From the NCBI GenBank assembly GCA_963991165.1, contig CAXDOW010000047.1:1-14566 (forward strand): a stretch of 14,566 bases of DNA, written 5' to 3'. The notes below the pieces were generated by a model, which ran no database searches, was not told the origin of the DNA, and saw only the letters and a list, made by a program, of their open reading frames with translations. Origin of the DNA: GCA-2862585 sp963991165. GTDB taxonomy: Bacteria > Bacteroidota > Bacteroidia > Flavobacteriales > UBA7312. Both the position numbers and the translations under genes were made by a program. Positions 1-6,439 of the stretch are shown here, in pieces. Within the stretch, counting starts at the first letter, position 1. Each line of letters starts with the position of its first letter.

Positions 1-1
1 C

Positions 2-241
2 AGTTTGATAGAATCTCTGACAATGAGTTCATTAACCTTTTTCAGTATGTCAGTTATTCCCACCATAGCACTGACAGAAATTGGCGTAAGAGGATCGGTT
101 GCTGTTTTCTTTTTCGGGTTTTTATCAGAAAATGTAGTTGGTATTATGACTGCCGCTTTTTCCTTGTGGCTCATTAATTTGGTTATTCCCGCAATAATAG
201 GTGTGTTTTTTGTCTATCAACTAAAGTTTTTTCGATCATGA
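2..241 (+). CDS. C-terminal fragment of a polytopic membrane protein, probably lysylphosphatidylglycerol-synthase/flippase-like
   Basis: The reading frame is open from the left edge, so the start and most of the protein are missing. About 79 residues remain. They hold two strongly hydrophobic stretches separated by a short loop and end in a short basic tail (KFFRS). The segment around PTIALTEIGVRGSVAVFF resembles the P...xELGxRG loop seen near the C-terminus of the lysylphosphatidylglycerol-synthase transmembrane family (UPF0104/AglD2-like), whose members act in lipid or glycan-lipid translocation. This family call is made from memory on a short fragment and is tentative. The stop overlaps the start of the next gene as ATGA (238-241). 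That coupling to a glycosyltransferase fits a role in making or flipping a glycolipid. Confidence 0.5.
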   Translation, partial: SLIESLTMSSLTFFSMSVIPTIALTEIGVRGSVAVFFFGFLSENVVGIMTAAFSLWLINLVIPAIIGVFFVYQLKFFRS

Positions 242-1299
242 CTATTGCAGCACTTATTATTTTCATTTTTTATAATTATCAAATTTTGTCCTATTTAAGA
301 GGGTGGAATCGTTTATCAACTGAAGATAGTGGGAAAGATGTTGCTGTAACCGTTATTGTTGCATTTAGAAACGAAGCTTTACGCCTTCCATCTTTGTTAA
401 ACGATCTAAAACATCAAAATTATCCATCCACTAATATTCAATACATTTTTGTAGACGATTCTTCTGAGGACTCTTCCTTTAACATAGTAGATTCTTTTCC
501 TATTAAAAAAGAAGTGTTGAAATCACCACATTTTGGCAAAAAGGCGGCGATAGAATGTGCTATGCAATACGTCAAAAACGATATTATTTTGACTACTGAT
601 GCTGATTGTAGGGTAGGCCCAAATTGGGTTCGTAAAATGACGACTCCGTTTACACAAAGTAAGGTCCAATTGGCATTTGGCCCAGTCGCTTTTTCGGAGC
701 TTATCACTCTATTTGACAAGCTGCAAGCCATTGAGTTTATGAGTTTAATTGCTTCGGGTGCTGGTGCTGCTGGGAATAAAAAACCATTCATGTGTAATGC
801 CGCTAATTTAGCTTTCAGAAAGTCTGTTTTTGAAAACACTGAACAACAGATCGCTTCTGGAGATGATGTTTTTTTATTGCATCATGTTAAACGAAATAAT
901 GGTATTATTTCCTTTGTCAAGGAACGTGATGCTATTGTGCTCACAAAGCCAAAAGCAGGTATTTCTGATTTTATCAATCAAAGAAAACGATGGGCCTCGA
1001 AAACCTCATCATACAAAGACATTTCGGCCTTGTGGTCTGCCAGTATTGTTTTATTAACCAACCTATTGTTGTTATATTTTTTATTGACCTTTCAATTTGA
1101 AATATTCACTGTACTATATTTGTTGAAAAGCATAGTGGATTATCGTTTTTTAAAAAAAGCATCTGTTTTTTTTCAAATGGAACACTTGATGTATCTATTT
1201 TGGGGTTTGCAAATCATATATCCATTTTATATTGTTTGGGTAGGAATTTCTTCTCAGTTAAGCAGTTATAACTGGAAAGGTAGAGCATATAAAAAATGA
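238..1299 (+). CDS. Membrane-bound family 2 glycosyltransferase
   Basis: This 353-aa protein has the layout of a processive-type GT2 enzyme. Residues about 1-20 form an N-terminal membrane anchor. The catalytic domain begins at VTVIVAFRNE (37-46), which is followed by the nucleotide-binding aspartates VDD (72-74) and the metal-binding TDAD (120-123). Next come a GDD (208-210) and the acceptor-side motif QRKRW (248-252). Hydrophobic helices cover about 265-340. These motifs indicate transfer of a sugar from a nucleotide-sugar donor at the cytoplasmic face of the membrane, onto a lipid or growing glycan. The specific sugar and acceptor cannot be read from the sequence. Both ends are coupled by ATGA overlaps, to the membrane protein upstream and to an ABC permease downstream. 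Confidence 0.88.
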   Translation: MTIAALIIFIFYNYQILSYLRGWNRLSTEDSGKDVAVTVIVAFRNEALRLPSLLNDLKHQNYPSTNIQYIFVDDSSEDSSFNIVDSFPIKKEVLKSPHFGKKAAIECAMQYVKNDIILTTDADCRVGPNWVRKMTTPFTQSKVQLAFGPVAFSELITLFDKLQAIEFMSLIASGAGAAGNKKPFMCNAANLAFRKSVFENTEQQIASGDDVFLLHHVKRNNGIISFVKERDAIVLTKPKAGISDFINQRKRWASKTSSYKDISALWSASIVLLTNLLLLYFLLTFQFEIFTVLYLLKSIVDYRFLKKASVFFQMEHLMYLFWGLQIIYPFYIVWVGISSQLSSYNWKGRAYKK

Positions 1300-2345
1300 G
1301 TAGTTTATCGCAAATAGCATGGCATAAGTTTGGTCGAAATACATTAGGCCTAATAGGATTATCACTTATCGTTTTAGCTGTCTTTGTTAGTGTTTTAGGG
1401 TATGCTATCATGCCTGACTCGACCCCTTTTTCTAATAATATGCACTTGGAGTTATCAAAACAACCACCCGGTTTTACTACTGATATTTTGCTAATCCCCA
1501 AGGAAGAAGTTGAGTCGGTTAGCATATTTAAGAAAATGATTTTTGGGCAGTCATCACAATTTACCGAAATACCCATTCAATCGCACCGAATTGTCTTCGA
1601 CACACTTTTTTATAAGAACTATGATTCATTAGAAGAAAACATCTTACTTAACACCGACTATAGCATAAAGTCACGAACCTACTTATTTGGAACGGATACC
1701 TTTGGACGTGACTTATTAAGTCGAATTGGTATAGGTACGCGTATATCTTTGTCGGTGGGATTTATATCAGTTGCAATATCATTAATCATAGGAATTACTT
1801 TGGGTGCATTAGCGGCGTATTTTAGGGGAAAAGTAGATTCAATTATTATGTGGTTGATAAATGTCGTTTGGTCTATCCCAACTTTGCTATTGGTCATCGC
1901 CATCACCCTGGCTTTGGGTAAAGGATTTTGGCAAGTATTCGTGGCGGTAGGTTTGAGTATGTGGGTAGAAGTGGCACGAGTCGTTAGGGGTGAGGTGTTG
2001 AGTATCAAAGAAAATCAATATGTAGAAGCGGCAACTTCTTTGGGTTATAGTCATTTTAGAATTCTATTTAGACATATTATACCCAATGTTATGGGGGCTG
2101 TTATTGTCATTTCTGCCGCTAACTTTGCTTCTGCTATCTTAATAGAGGCCGGCTTAAGTTTTTTAGGAATTGGCACTCAACCACCCATGGCTTCATGGGG
2201 AACAATGATAAAAAATCACTATGCTTACATCGTTATGGGAAAATCTTATTTAGCTCTATTTCCAGGGCTGGCTATTATGCTTCTAGTCCTGTCTTTTATG
2301 CTATTAGGAAATGCCTTGCGTGATGCGTTAGATGTGAGGCATTAA
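1296..2345 (+). CDS. ABC transporter permease, OppC/DppC (peptide/nickel) family
   Basis: This 349-aa inner-membrane subunit belongs to the binding-protein-dependent permeases. TM1 is at about 16-38. The family motif FGTDTFGRDLLSR is at 131-143 and is followed by five more helices (about 149-176, 183-207, 211-227, 264-290, 320-340). The cytoplasmic EAA loop that docks the ATPase is at about 243-262 (VEAATSLGYSHFRILFRHII). The C-terminal GLSFLGIGTQPPMASWG segment is typical of OppC/DppC. The region between TM1 and the GTD motif is about 90 residues, longer than in classical OppC (about 300 aa in total). No partner permease (OppB type), ATPase or binding protein is visible here. It starts by ATGA overlap with the glycosyltransferase. 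The substrate is unknown, though peptides are likely from the family. Confidence 0.9.
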   Translation: MSSLSQIAWHKFGRNTLGLIGLSLIVLAVFVSVLGYAIMPDSTPFSNNMHLELSKQPPGFTTDILLIPKEEVESVSIFKKMIFGQSSQFTEIPIQSHRIVFDTLFYKNYDSLEENILLNTDYSIKSRTYLFGTDTFGRDLLSRIGIGTRISLSVGFISVAISLIIGITLGALAAYFRGKVDSIIMWLINVVWSIPTLLLVIAITLALGKGFWQVFVAVGLSMWVEVARVVRGEVLSIKENQYVEAATSLGYSHFRILFRHIIPNVMGAVIVISAANFASAILIEAGLSFLGIGTQPPMASWGTMIKNHYAYIVMGKSYLALFPGLAIMLLVLSFMLLGNALRDALDVRH

Positions 2346-3676
2346 AAGATCAACAATCCCCCAATAAAAAGAAGGGTTCCAATCACCATTAGTAAGATAC
2401 TATATGGTAAAATCTCTTTAGCTTTTAATCCTGTAATGCCCAATAACGGCAAGGCCCAAAAAGGTTGTAACATATTGGTTATTTGGTCGCCATAAGCCAT
2501 TGCCATTACCGCTTTCCAATACGGAACGTTGAGTTGATTAGCAGCTTCAATAATAATTGGTCCTTGTACGCCCCATTGCCCACCTCCGCTTGGAACAAAT
2601 ACATTTACTATTCCAGCACTAAAAAAAGCATAGATCGGAAAGGTGTTAGCATTAGAAATACTGACAAAAAAATCAGAAAAAATAGTCACTAATCCTGAAT
2701 GGTTCATTAGTCCCATAATACCAAAATACAGTGGAAATTGAATTAGAATACCACTGGCTCCACCAATAGCACGATTGACAGCGTTTAGAAAACGGTCGAA
2801 ATTAGTGTGACAGACAATGCCTAGTCCTAAAAGAAAAAGATTAATGAAGTTGGGAGTTATAAACGAGAGAGTCACTTTTTCAGGTAAAAGAAGTGCTTTG
2901 TAGATACAATACATCAATATAATACCGCCAAAGAAAAAAGCCAAAACCTTTGAGTGGTTTAGTTTATCGGCACCTTTAATACCTTCCTGAGTTGCTGGCT
3001 GAAAAGATTGTACTTTTAATGGTGTGAATCGTTTTTCACTTTTTTTACCCAAAAAATACATGAACAGTGGTAGTATGACGAGAAGTACTAAACTAACTGT
3101 TAGATTCATTGACGAAAAGATGGTTTCTGACTGAGGAATGACACCCATTTGGGACTCTAAAAAATGCCCTTTTTCTGCAATTTTTATTGGAGCAGAACCT
3201 GAAATCCCACCATGCCAAACCATAAGGCCTGAATAGCCAGCTGCACCTATCAGTGGGTAATTTAATGGAATGTTCTTTTGGGAACACGATTCACCCACTT
3301 TTCTTGCAAAAATAGCACCAAACACCAAGCCAAGGCCCCAATTAAAAAAGGAAACTAAAAGAGTGAGTAATGTGACCCAAGCGGCGGCACTGGCAGTATC
3401 GTGACAAAGCTGAGTGGCTTTGTCAATATATTGACCCACAAGAGGGCTCAATGCCAACACATGACCTAATACCAACATGAGCATCATTTGCATAGCAAAC
3501 ACTAACAAGGGACCATTCCAAAGGCCTTTTTCCCAATGGATTAACAAGTCGATAGGCGAGAGTTGGTTGCTTCCTAATAAATATGCCAATACGAAGGTCA
3601 AAACCGTTAGTAGCACGGCGATGGTAAAAGGTGCAGGTAAAAGGGCTTTAAAAAAACGTAATAGGAAAGATGACAT
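2342..3676 (-). CDS. atoE: Short-chain fatty acid transporter, AtoE family
   Basis: This 444-aa polytopic membrane protein matches the AtoE family in length (about 440 aa in E. coli) and in conserved blocks. These are an N-terminal RFFKALLPAPFTIAVLLT, FNWGLGLVFGAI (111-122), HGGISGSAP (155-163), VPSGGGQWGVQGP (361-373) and GDQITNMLQPFWALPLLGI (396-414). The family is linked to uptake of short-chain fatty acids such as butyrate or acetoacetate; exact substrates are known for few members. The gene starts 5 bp after the DUF3127 stop, so it is the last gene of a three-gene operon. Its TAA stop shares the bases TTAA (2342-2345) with the stop of the convergent permease, which leaves no room for a terminator between them. 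Confidence 0.85.
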   Translation of the reverse strand: MSSFLLRFFKALLPAPFTIAVLLTVLTFVLAYLLGSNQLSPIDLLIHWEKGLWNGPLLVFAMQMMLMLVLGHVLALSPLVGQYIDKATQLCHDTASAAAWVTLLTLLVSFFNWGLGLVFGAIFARKVGESCSQKNIPLNYPLIGAAGYSGLMVWHGGISGSAPIKIAEKGHFLESQMGVIPQSETIFSSMNLTVSLVLLVILPLFMYFLGKKSEKRFTPLKVQSFQPATQEGIKGADKLNHSKVLAFFFGGIILMYCIYKALLLPEKVTLSFITPNFINLFLLGLGIVCHTNFDRFLNAVNRAIGGASGILIQFPLYFGIMGLMNHSGLVTIFSDFFVSISNANTFPIYAFFSAGIVNVFVPSGGGQWGVQGPIIIEAANQLNVPYWKAVMAMAYGDQITNMLQPFWALPLLGITGLKAKEILPYSILLMVIGTLLFIGGLLIF

Positions 3677-3681
3677 GAAAA

Positions 3682-4038
3682 TTAAAAGGGCAGGTCGTCA
3701 TCTTCTTCAGTTTCTAAAGAATCTAAAGGCACTTGAGGTACGTTTTCGACCACAGCAGCGGCCGATTTGTTAATTCGCCATGCATCAATATTATGATAGT
3801 ATTTGCCATTGTATTCCCTGGAGGAAAGGTTGAATGACACCTCTATTTCTGTGCCTGGTTGAAGGCCATCTAAAAGGGCGATTTTATCATCACCAAACAA
3901 ACTAAAACAGACTTCAGAATTGTACTGAGAACCAGTATCAATCACAAAAGATTGTTTTTTCCATTCTTTTCCGGCTTTACTTGTGCCGCTTTCTACGTCT
4001 AATGCTTTAATTAATTTTCCTGTAATCGTTAAACTCAT
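3682..4038 (-). CDS. DUF3127 family protein (OB-fold/SSB-like, acidic tail)
   Basis: This 118-aa soluble protein matches the Bacteroidota family DUF3127 as I recall it. The N-terminal part (MSLTITGKLIKALDVESG, then WKKQSFVIDT) runs into a beta-rich core with FSLFGDDK (46-52) and GTEIEVSFNLSSREYNGKYYHNIDAW (62-87). That pattern is reminiscent of an OB-fold such as SSB. After a linker, the C-terminus is EEDDDLPF (111-118). It strongly resembles the acidic DDDIPF tip that SSB uses to recruit partner proteins. The function of the family is not established, and a role in DNA or RNA binding is inference. The ATG overlaps the stop of the upstream flavin-reductase-like gene (ATGA, 4038-4035), so the two are probably co-translated. 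Confidence 0.8.
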   Translation of the reverse strand: MSLTITGKLIKALDVESGTSKAGKEWKKQSFVIDTGSQYNSEVCFSLFGDDKIALLDGLQPGTEIEVSFNLSSREYNGKYYHNIDAWRINKSAAAVVENVPQVPLDSLETEEDDDLPF

Positions 4039-4940
4039 TTTCTATTTATTTTGTCGATCAATAATGTTTTCCAAGCGTCATTGACAAGTCCTTTTTTAAG
4101 TAATTTTTTGGCATGATAGTGAAGGGCTTCTCTAGCATCTTCGTCCTCGTTGTTGAAAAAAGCAATTTCGTTAACATGTTGATTGTCTCTCTTATATTTA
4201 TCAACGTCTTCTGCCGATGGTAAGGATTCAACATTGCCTAGCATACCTAAATCGTTTCCAGATAATATGTAGCTATTTCTAATTCTTGAAGGAATGTTGT
4301 CTATACCAATACCCAAATTACGTAAGGGTTTTTCCACTTCAAATAGTGCGTCGTGGGAACTTCTGCAATACCAATTACCACCTAACCTACCGACTAAGTC
4401 TAATTGGTTGGGGTCAATCTTGCCCAAGTCATTCAATATTCTTTTTTTGAGATGTAGCATCACAATCTCACAGATAACTAAGTTGCCAGCACCCCCTTCT
4501 TGCCCAAGTGGAATAACTTCTCTAACCTTACATTCCATTTGAACGGGTGACTCTTTAACCCTAAATGGTTTTACTTTTGTAGACTTAATAGGGGTTAGTC
4601 CTGATTTCAAAAACTCATTGACGCCAGCGGGATATTCGGTGCTAGACAATGAGGTTTGTTGAACCATGTCGTATGACACTAAGTTGATAACGACTTCTTT
4701 GTTGAGAAGCACATTTTCTAACGTATGTTTGGTGGTGTTATTTCGAACTCGTCTAGCAGGCGAAAAAATAGCTATGGGCGGATTGGCACTAAACACATTG
4801 AAAAAACTATACGGACTTAGGTTGGGCGTTTCGTTTTGGTCTAAGGTACTTGCTAATGCGATTGGTCGTGGCCCCACGGCACCTAATAAATACTGGTGAA
4901 ACTCACTAACGGGAATATCTTGGGGGGTAATGTGCAACAT
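4035..4940 (-). CDS. Flavin reductase-like FMN-binding split-barrel protein
   Basis: This 301-aa protein has an N-terminal flavin-reductase-like domain (about 1-215). It carries the hallmark stretches GPRPIALAST (23-32) and NLSPYSFFNVFSANPP (40-55), which in this family form the FMN-binding split barrel. VVINLVSYDM (83-92) and ESPVQMECKV (around 130) continue the fold. Members bind FMN and carry out NAD(P)H-dependent flavin or small-molecule redox reactions; the substrate here is unknown. About 85 C-terminal residues beyond the barrel are rich in charged residues and look like a separate helical extension. No signal peptide or membrane helix is seen, so it should be cytoplasmic. It is the first gene of the operon with DUF3127 and atoE, and a TATATTTG box lies 28-35 bases upstream of its ATG. 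Confidence 0.85.
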   Translation of the reverse strand: MLHITPQDIPVSEFHQYLLGAVGPRPIALASTLDQNETPNLSPYSFFNVFSANPPIAIFSPARRVRNNTTKHTLENVLLNKEVVINLVSYDMVQQTSLSSTEYPAGVNEFLKSGLTPIKSTKVKPFRVKESPVQMECKVREVIPLGQEGGAGNLVICEIVMLHLKKRILNDLGKIDPNQLDLVGRLGGNWYCRSSHDALFEVEKPLRNLGIGIDNIPSRIRNSYILSGNDLGMLGNVESLPSAEDVDKYKRDNQHVNEIAFFNNEDEDAREALHYHAKKLLKKGLVNDAWKTLLIDKINRK

Positions 4941-4967
4941 CAGGCAATTTCAAATATTGATTGTAAA

Positions 4968-4975
4968 CAAATATA
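4968..4975 (-). promoter_or_regulatory. Probable -7 box for the flavin reductase operon
   Basis: Read on the minus strand this is TATATTTG, an exact match to the Bacteroidota -7 consensus TAnnTTTG, 28 bases upstream of the ATG at 4940. I see no clear TTG at the usual -33 distance, so the call rests on the -7 box and its position. It lies back to back with the tRNA promoter, which faces the other way. Confidence 0.45.
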
Positions 4976-5017
4976 CTACAGTTAACGGAACTATTATATG
5001 AAATGGAATAATATTTT

Positions 5018-5049
5018 TTGACTATAGAAAACGAAAAATTCTATATTTG
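5018..5049 (+). promoter_or_regulatory. Promoter of the tRNA-Leu gene (Bacteroidota type)
   Basis: A TTG (5018-5020, at the end of a T-run) is separated by 21 bases from TATATTTG (5042-5049). Both elements match the Bacteroidota sigma-A consensus TTG-N19-23-TAnnTTTG. The -7 box ends 14 bases before the mature 5' end of the tRNA at 5064, which leaves room for a short leader that would be processed. Confidence 0.7.
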
Positions 5050-5063
5050 CAACCTATTCCTAA

Positions 5064-5145
5064 GCGGATGTGGTGGAATTGGTAGACACGCTAGACTTAG
5101 GATCTAGTGCCGCGAGGCGTGGGGGTTCGACTCCCTTCATCCGCA
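5064..5145 (+). tRNA. tRNA-Leu, anticodon UAG
   Basis: The sequence folds as a class II tRNA of 82 nt. The acceptor stem GCGGATG (5064-5070) pairs perfectly with CATCCGC (5138-5144), with discriminator A at 5145. The anticodon stem CTAGA/TCTAG (5091-5095/5103-5107) closes the loop CTTAGGA with anticodon TAG at 5098-5100. A long variable arm (about 5108-5120) and a T-arm with TTCGACT loop (5126-5132) follow. Leucine tRNAs have such a long variable arm, and UAG reads CUA and, by wobble, other CUN codons. No CCA is encoded after the discriminator, so CCA would be added by nucleotidyltransferase. It is a single-gene transcription unit with its own promoter and terminator. Confidence 0.96.
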
Positions 5146-5152
5146 CTCAATT

Positions 5153-5180
5153 AAGCAACTCATTTCGAGTTGCTTTTTTT
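5153..5180 (+). terminator. Intrinsic terminator of the tRNA-Leu gene
   Basis: A perfect 9-bp stem, AAGCAACTC (5153-5161) with GAGTTGCTT (5167-5175), encloses the loop ATTTC and runs into a T-tract (5174-5180). It starts 8 bases after the tRNA. The hairpin overlaps the stop and last codons of the convergent XRE gene. In the minus direction there is no T-run, so it should act mainly on the tRNA transcript. Confidence 0.85.
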
Positions 5181-5399
5181 ATTATTTAGTAAACTAGAAG
5201 GATCAAAGGTTAGAAGAGTTTTTTGACTAACATTAAGGGCCTTAGCTAACCTGATAAGGCATTTTTTGCCTACGGGCGCTTGCCCTTTTTCGAAACGCGA
5301 AATATGACGCTGACTAAATCCACTTAACTCAGCCAAGCCCTCTTGAGTGAGGTTCTTTATTTCTCTGATAAAACGAATATTTCTACCGACGTTAGACAT
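5160..5399 (-). CDS. Small XRE-family (Cro/CI-type HTH) transcriptional regulator
   Basis: This 79-aa protein is essentially a single helix-turn-helix domain. NIRFIREIKNLTQEGLAELSG (7-27) covers helices 1 and 2. SQRHISRFEKGQ (29-40) carries the recognition helix and the conserved FE(K)G turn, and LIRLAKALNVS (48-58) is helix 5. The short serine/lysine-rich tail has no effector domain, so it probably binds DNA as a small dimer like Cro. Its gene points away from two lipoprotein genes, and a perfect 25-bp palindrome lies 42 bases upstream of its ATG. On the minus strand a TATATTTA box (5416-5409) and a TTG (5442-5440), 23 bases apart, could form its promoter; the TTG lies at the edge of the palindrome. 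Autoregulation is therefore likely but inferred. Confidence 0.88.
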   Translation of the reverse strand: MSNVGRNIRFIREIKNLTQEGLAELSGFSQRHISRFEKGQAPVGKKCLIRLAKALNVSQKTLLTFDPSSLLNNKKSNSK

Positions 5400-5408
5400 G
5401 ACTATAAG

Positions 5409-5442
5409 TAAATATACGATTAAGTTATGAAAAAAGATTCAA
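5409..5442 (-). promoter_or_regulatory. Candidate promoter of the XRE gene
   Basis: Read on the minus strand, TTG (5442-5440) is followed after 23 bases by TATATTTA (5416-5409), which matches 7 of 8 positions of TAnnTTTG. The ATG follows 9 bases later. The TTG touches one arm of the 5441-5465 palindrome, so a protein bound there could block this promoter. Confidence 0.4.
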
Positions 5443-5465
5443 ACATGTCTAAATTAGACATGTTT
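5441..5465. promoter_or_regulatory. Perfect 25-bp palindrome, probable operator of the XRE regulator
   Basis: AAACATGTCTAA (5441-5452) is repeated in perfect inverted form as TTAGACATGTTT (5454-5465) around a single central A. It lies in the divergent intergenic region, 42 bases upstream of the XRE start and 86 bases upstream of the first lipoprotein start. Its core, GTCTAA-A-TTAGAC, recurs exactly in front of the second lipoprotein gene (6440-6452). Symmetry, location and recurrence fit an operator for the adjacent XRE protein. A terminator role is less likely because the element sits between divergent genes. Confidence 0.6.
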
Positions 5466-5582
5466 TATAACAAGATTCTAAATTTATTCCTCTACATTCG
5501 TAAGCAAATCAACACAAAGTGTGTTTGATAATAATTCAAATTTTATAGTTATGAAAAAATTATTTATTGGTCTTTTGTTCCT
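5447..5582 (+). repeat. Direct repeat copy 1: operator core, leader and signal-peptide start
   Basis: This 136-bp unit recurs at 6440-6575, offset 993 bases, with a single mismatch (G at 5462, T at 6455). It spans the palindrome core, the presumed promoter and leader, and the first ten codons or so of the lipoprotein signal peptide. Identity falls abruptly at 5583, where 8 of the next 34 bases differ. The unit behaves as a shared expression and export module placed before two different mature proteins. Confidence 0.95.
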
Positions 5583-6438
5583 GGTCTCATTAGGTGCCAC
5601 ATTCGTTGGGTGTGAGAAATTCACTAATGAAGCCCAAATAAATCATCAAAGTAAGTCTACAACTCAAGTTACTGATGATATTGATTTTTTTCCTTTTAGA
5701 TTTCCTGAAAATACTGTCATTGAAATTGATGGTAACACGTTGCATTTTGACTTACCAGAGGGATATGCCATTGTTGGCTTATCGGAGGATAACACCTTCT
5801 TTCAAATGAATGGTGGTAATGGTTCCGTTACCTGTACTTGCTTGAGTGGTTCTGGTGGATGTTCTCCTGTGAAAAGAGGTAAAGAATATGCTTGCGTAAT
5901 GACATCATGCAATAACTGTGAAAAAAGCACATCTTCTGGTGGCAGACGTTTTAAGCAAATGATTATAGTCAAGCTTGAAGAGGGCTCAGACTTTCTACTG
6001 GATGAGCCGGCCGACCTGGATGGGCGATTACTGTTGCCACCAGAGTTTTTAGAGTATGAACTCTTTGCCAATGATTTGAAAGAAATAAACCGAATGATAG
6101 AAGAGGTGAAAATACAATATCAAGAGGAAGGTAAAGACCTTACAAAGACGCAAATTTCTTTTTATCAATTTAGTGGGTACATCATCCCACTGGAAATGCC
6201 CTACGAGGCGGATACGCGTTCGCCATACATCCAAAATTGGGGAACATCTGGCAGTGCAACATGTTCTTGCAACAAAGGAGCTGGTGACTGTCCAAAAAAG
6301 AATCTGTTTGGAACGGCGGTCTATTGTGATGCATCTAACTGCCAGTCTTGTACGCTGTCTGGAACGGTCTATTTTCCAAATACTGGCGATGAACCTAGAG
6401 AACTAAGTATTTCTAACTACCGAGTCAGTATGCGATAA
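5551..6438 (+). CDS. Cysteine-rich lipoprotein with two six-cysteine motifs, function unknown
   Basis: This is a 295-aa secreted lipoprotein. I start at ATG 5551 because MKKLFIGLLFLVSLGATFVGC is a textbook type II signal peptide with lipidated Cys21. A GTG 30 bases earlier would add ten polar residues before it. The mature chain carries two copies of C-x-C-x6-C-x10/11-C-x4-C-x2-C. Copy A has cysteines 95, 97, 104, 115, 120 and 123. Copy B has 238, 240, 247, 259, 264 and 267. Each is rich in Gly/Ser and preceded by SVT or SAT. The linker between the copies (about 131-225) is acidic and partly helical. Outside the cytoplasm the cysteines would most likely form disulfides; metal binding is an alternative. 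I recognise no named family. It shares its promoter and signal sequence with the next gene and probably answers to the adjacent XRE regulator. Confidence 0.8.
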   Translation: MKKLFIGLLFLVSLGATFVGCEKFTNEAQINHQSKSTTQVTDDIDFFPFRFPENTVIEIDGNTLHFDLPEGYAIVGLSEDNTFFQMNGGNGSVTCTCLSGSGGCSPVKRGKEYACVMTSCNNCEKSTSSGGRRFKQMIIVKLEEGSDFLLDEPADLDGRLLLPPEFLEYELFANDLKEINRMIEEVKIQYQEEGKDLTKTQISFYQFSGYIIPLEMPYEADTRSPYIQNWGTSGSATCSCNKGAGDCPKKNLFGTAVYCDASNCQSCTLSGTVYFPNTGDEPRELSISNYRVSMR

Positions 6439-6439
6439 G

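Noticed and set aside
1..3. Leading CAG as the remnant of a Nextera mosaic end (which finishes in ACAG)
   Set aside because: Three bases are too few to separate adapter from genome, and the reading frame continues plausibly from base 2.
438..839. Open frame on the minus strand inside the glycosyltransferase gene
   Set aside because: It is antisense to a gene with clear GT2 motifs and its product has no recognisable domain. The same applies to the other antisense or out-of-frame frames at 830-1057, 1214-1576, 1679-2008, 3477-3773, 4294-4542, 5802-6071, 8898-9206, 11400-11630 and 13949-14185.
5125..5146. tRNA-Leu 3' end as the attachment site of an integrated element
   Set aside because: I looked for a second copy of the T-arm and acceptor sequence up to 7274 and saw none. 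No integrase gene is present either.
5441..5465. The 25-bp palindrome as an intrinsic terminator
   Set aside because: It lies between divergent genes, so no transcript should end there, and its core is kept before the second lipoprotein at the same distance. An operator explains it better, although the second copy could end some transcripts.
5521..5550. GTG start giving ten extra residues on the first lipoprotein (and the same at 6514 for the second)
   Set aside because: The extra residues (MFDNNSNFIV) would precede a complete type II signal peptide that starts at the ATG. The shared 30 bases are explained by the repeat module, which is identical in its non-coding part as well.
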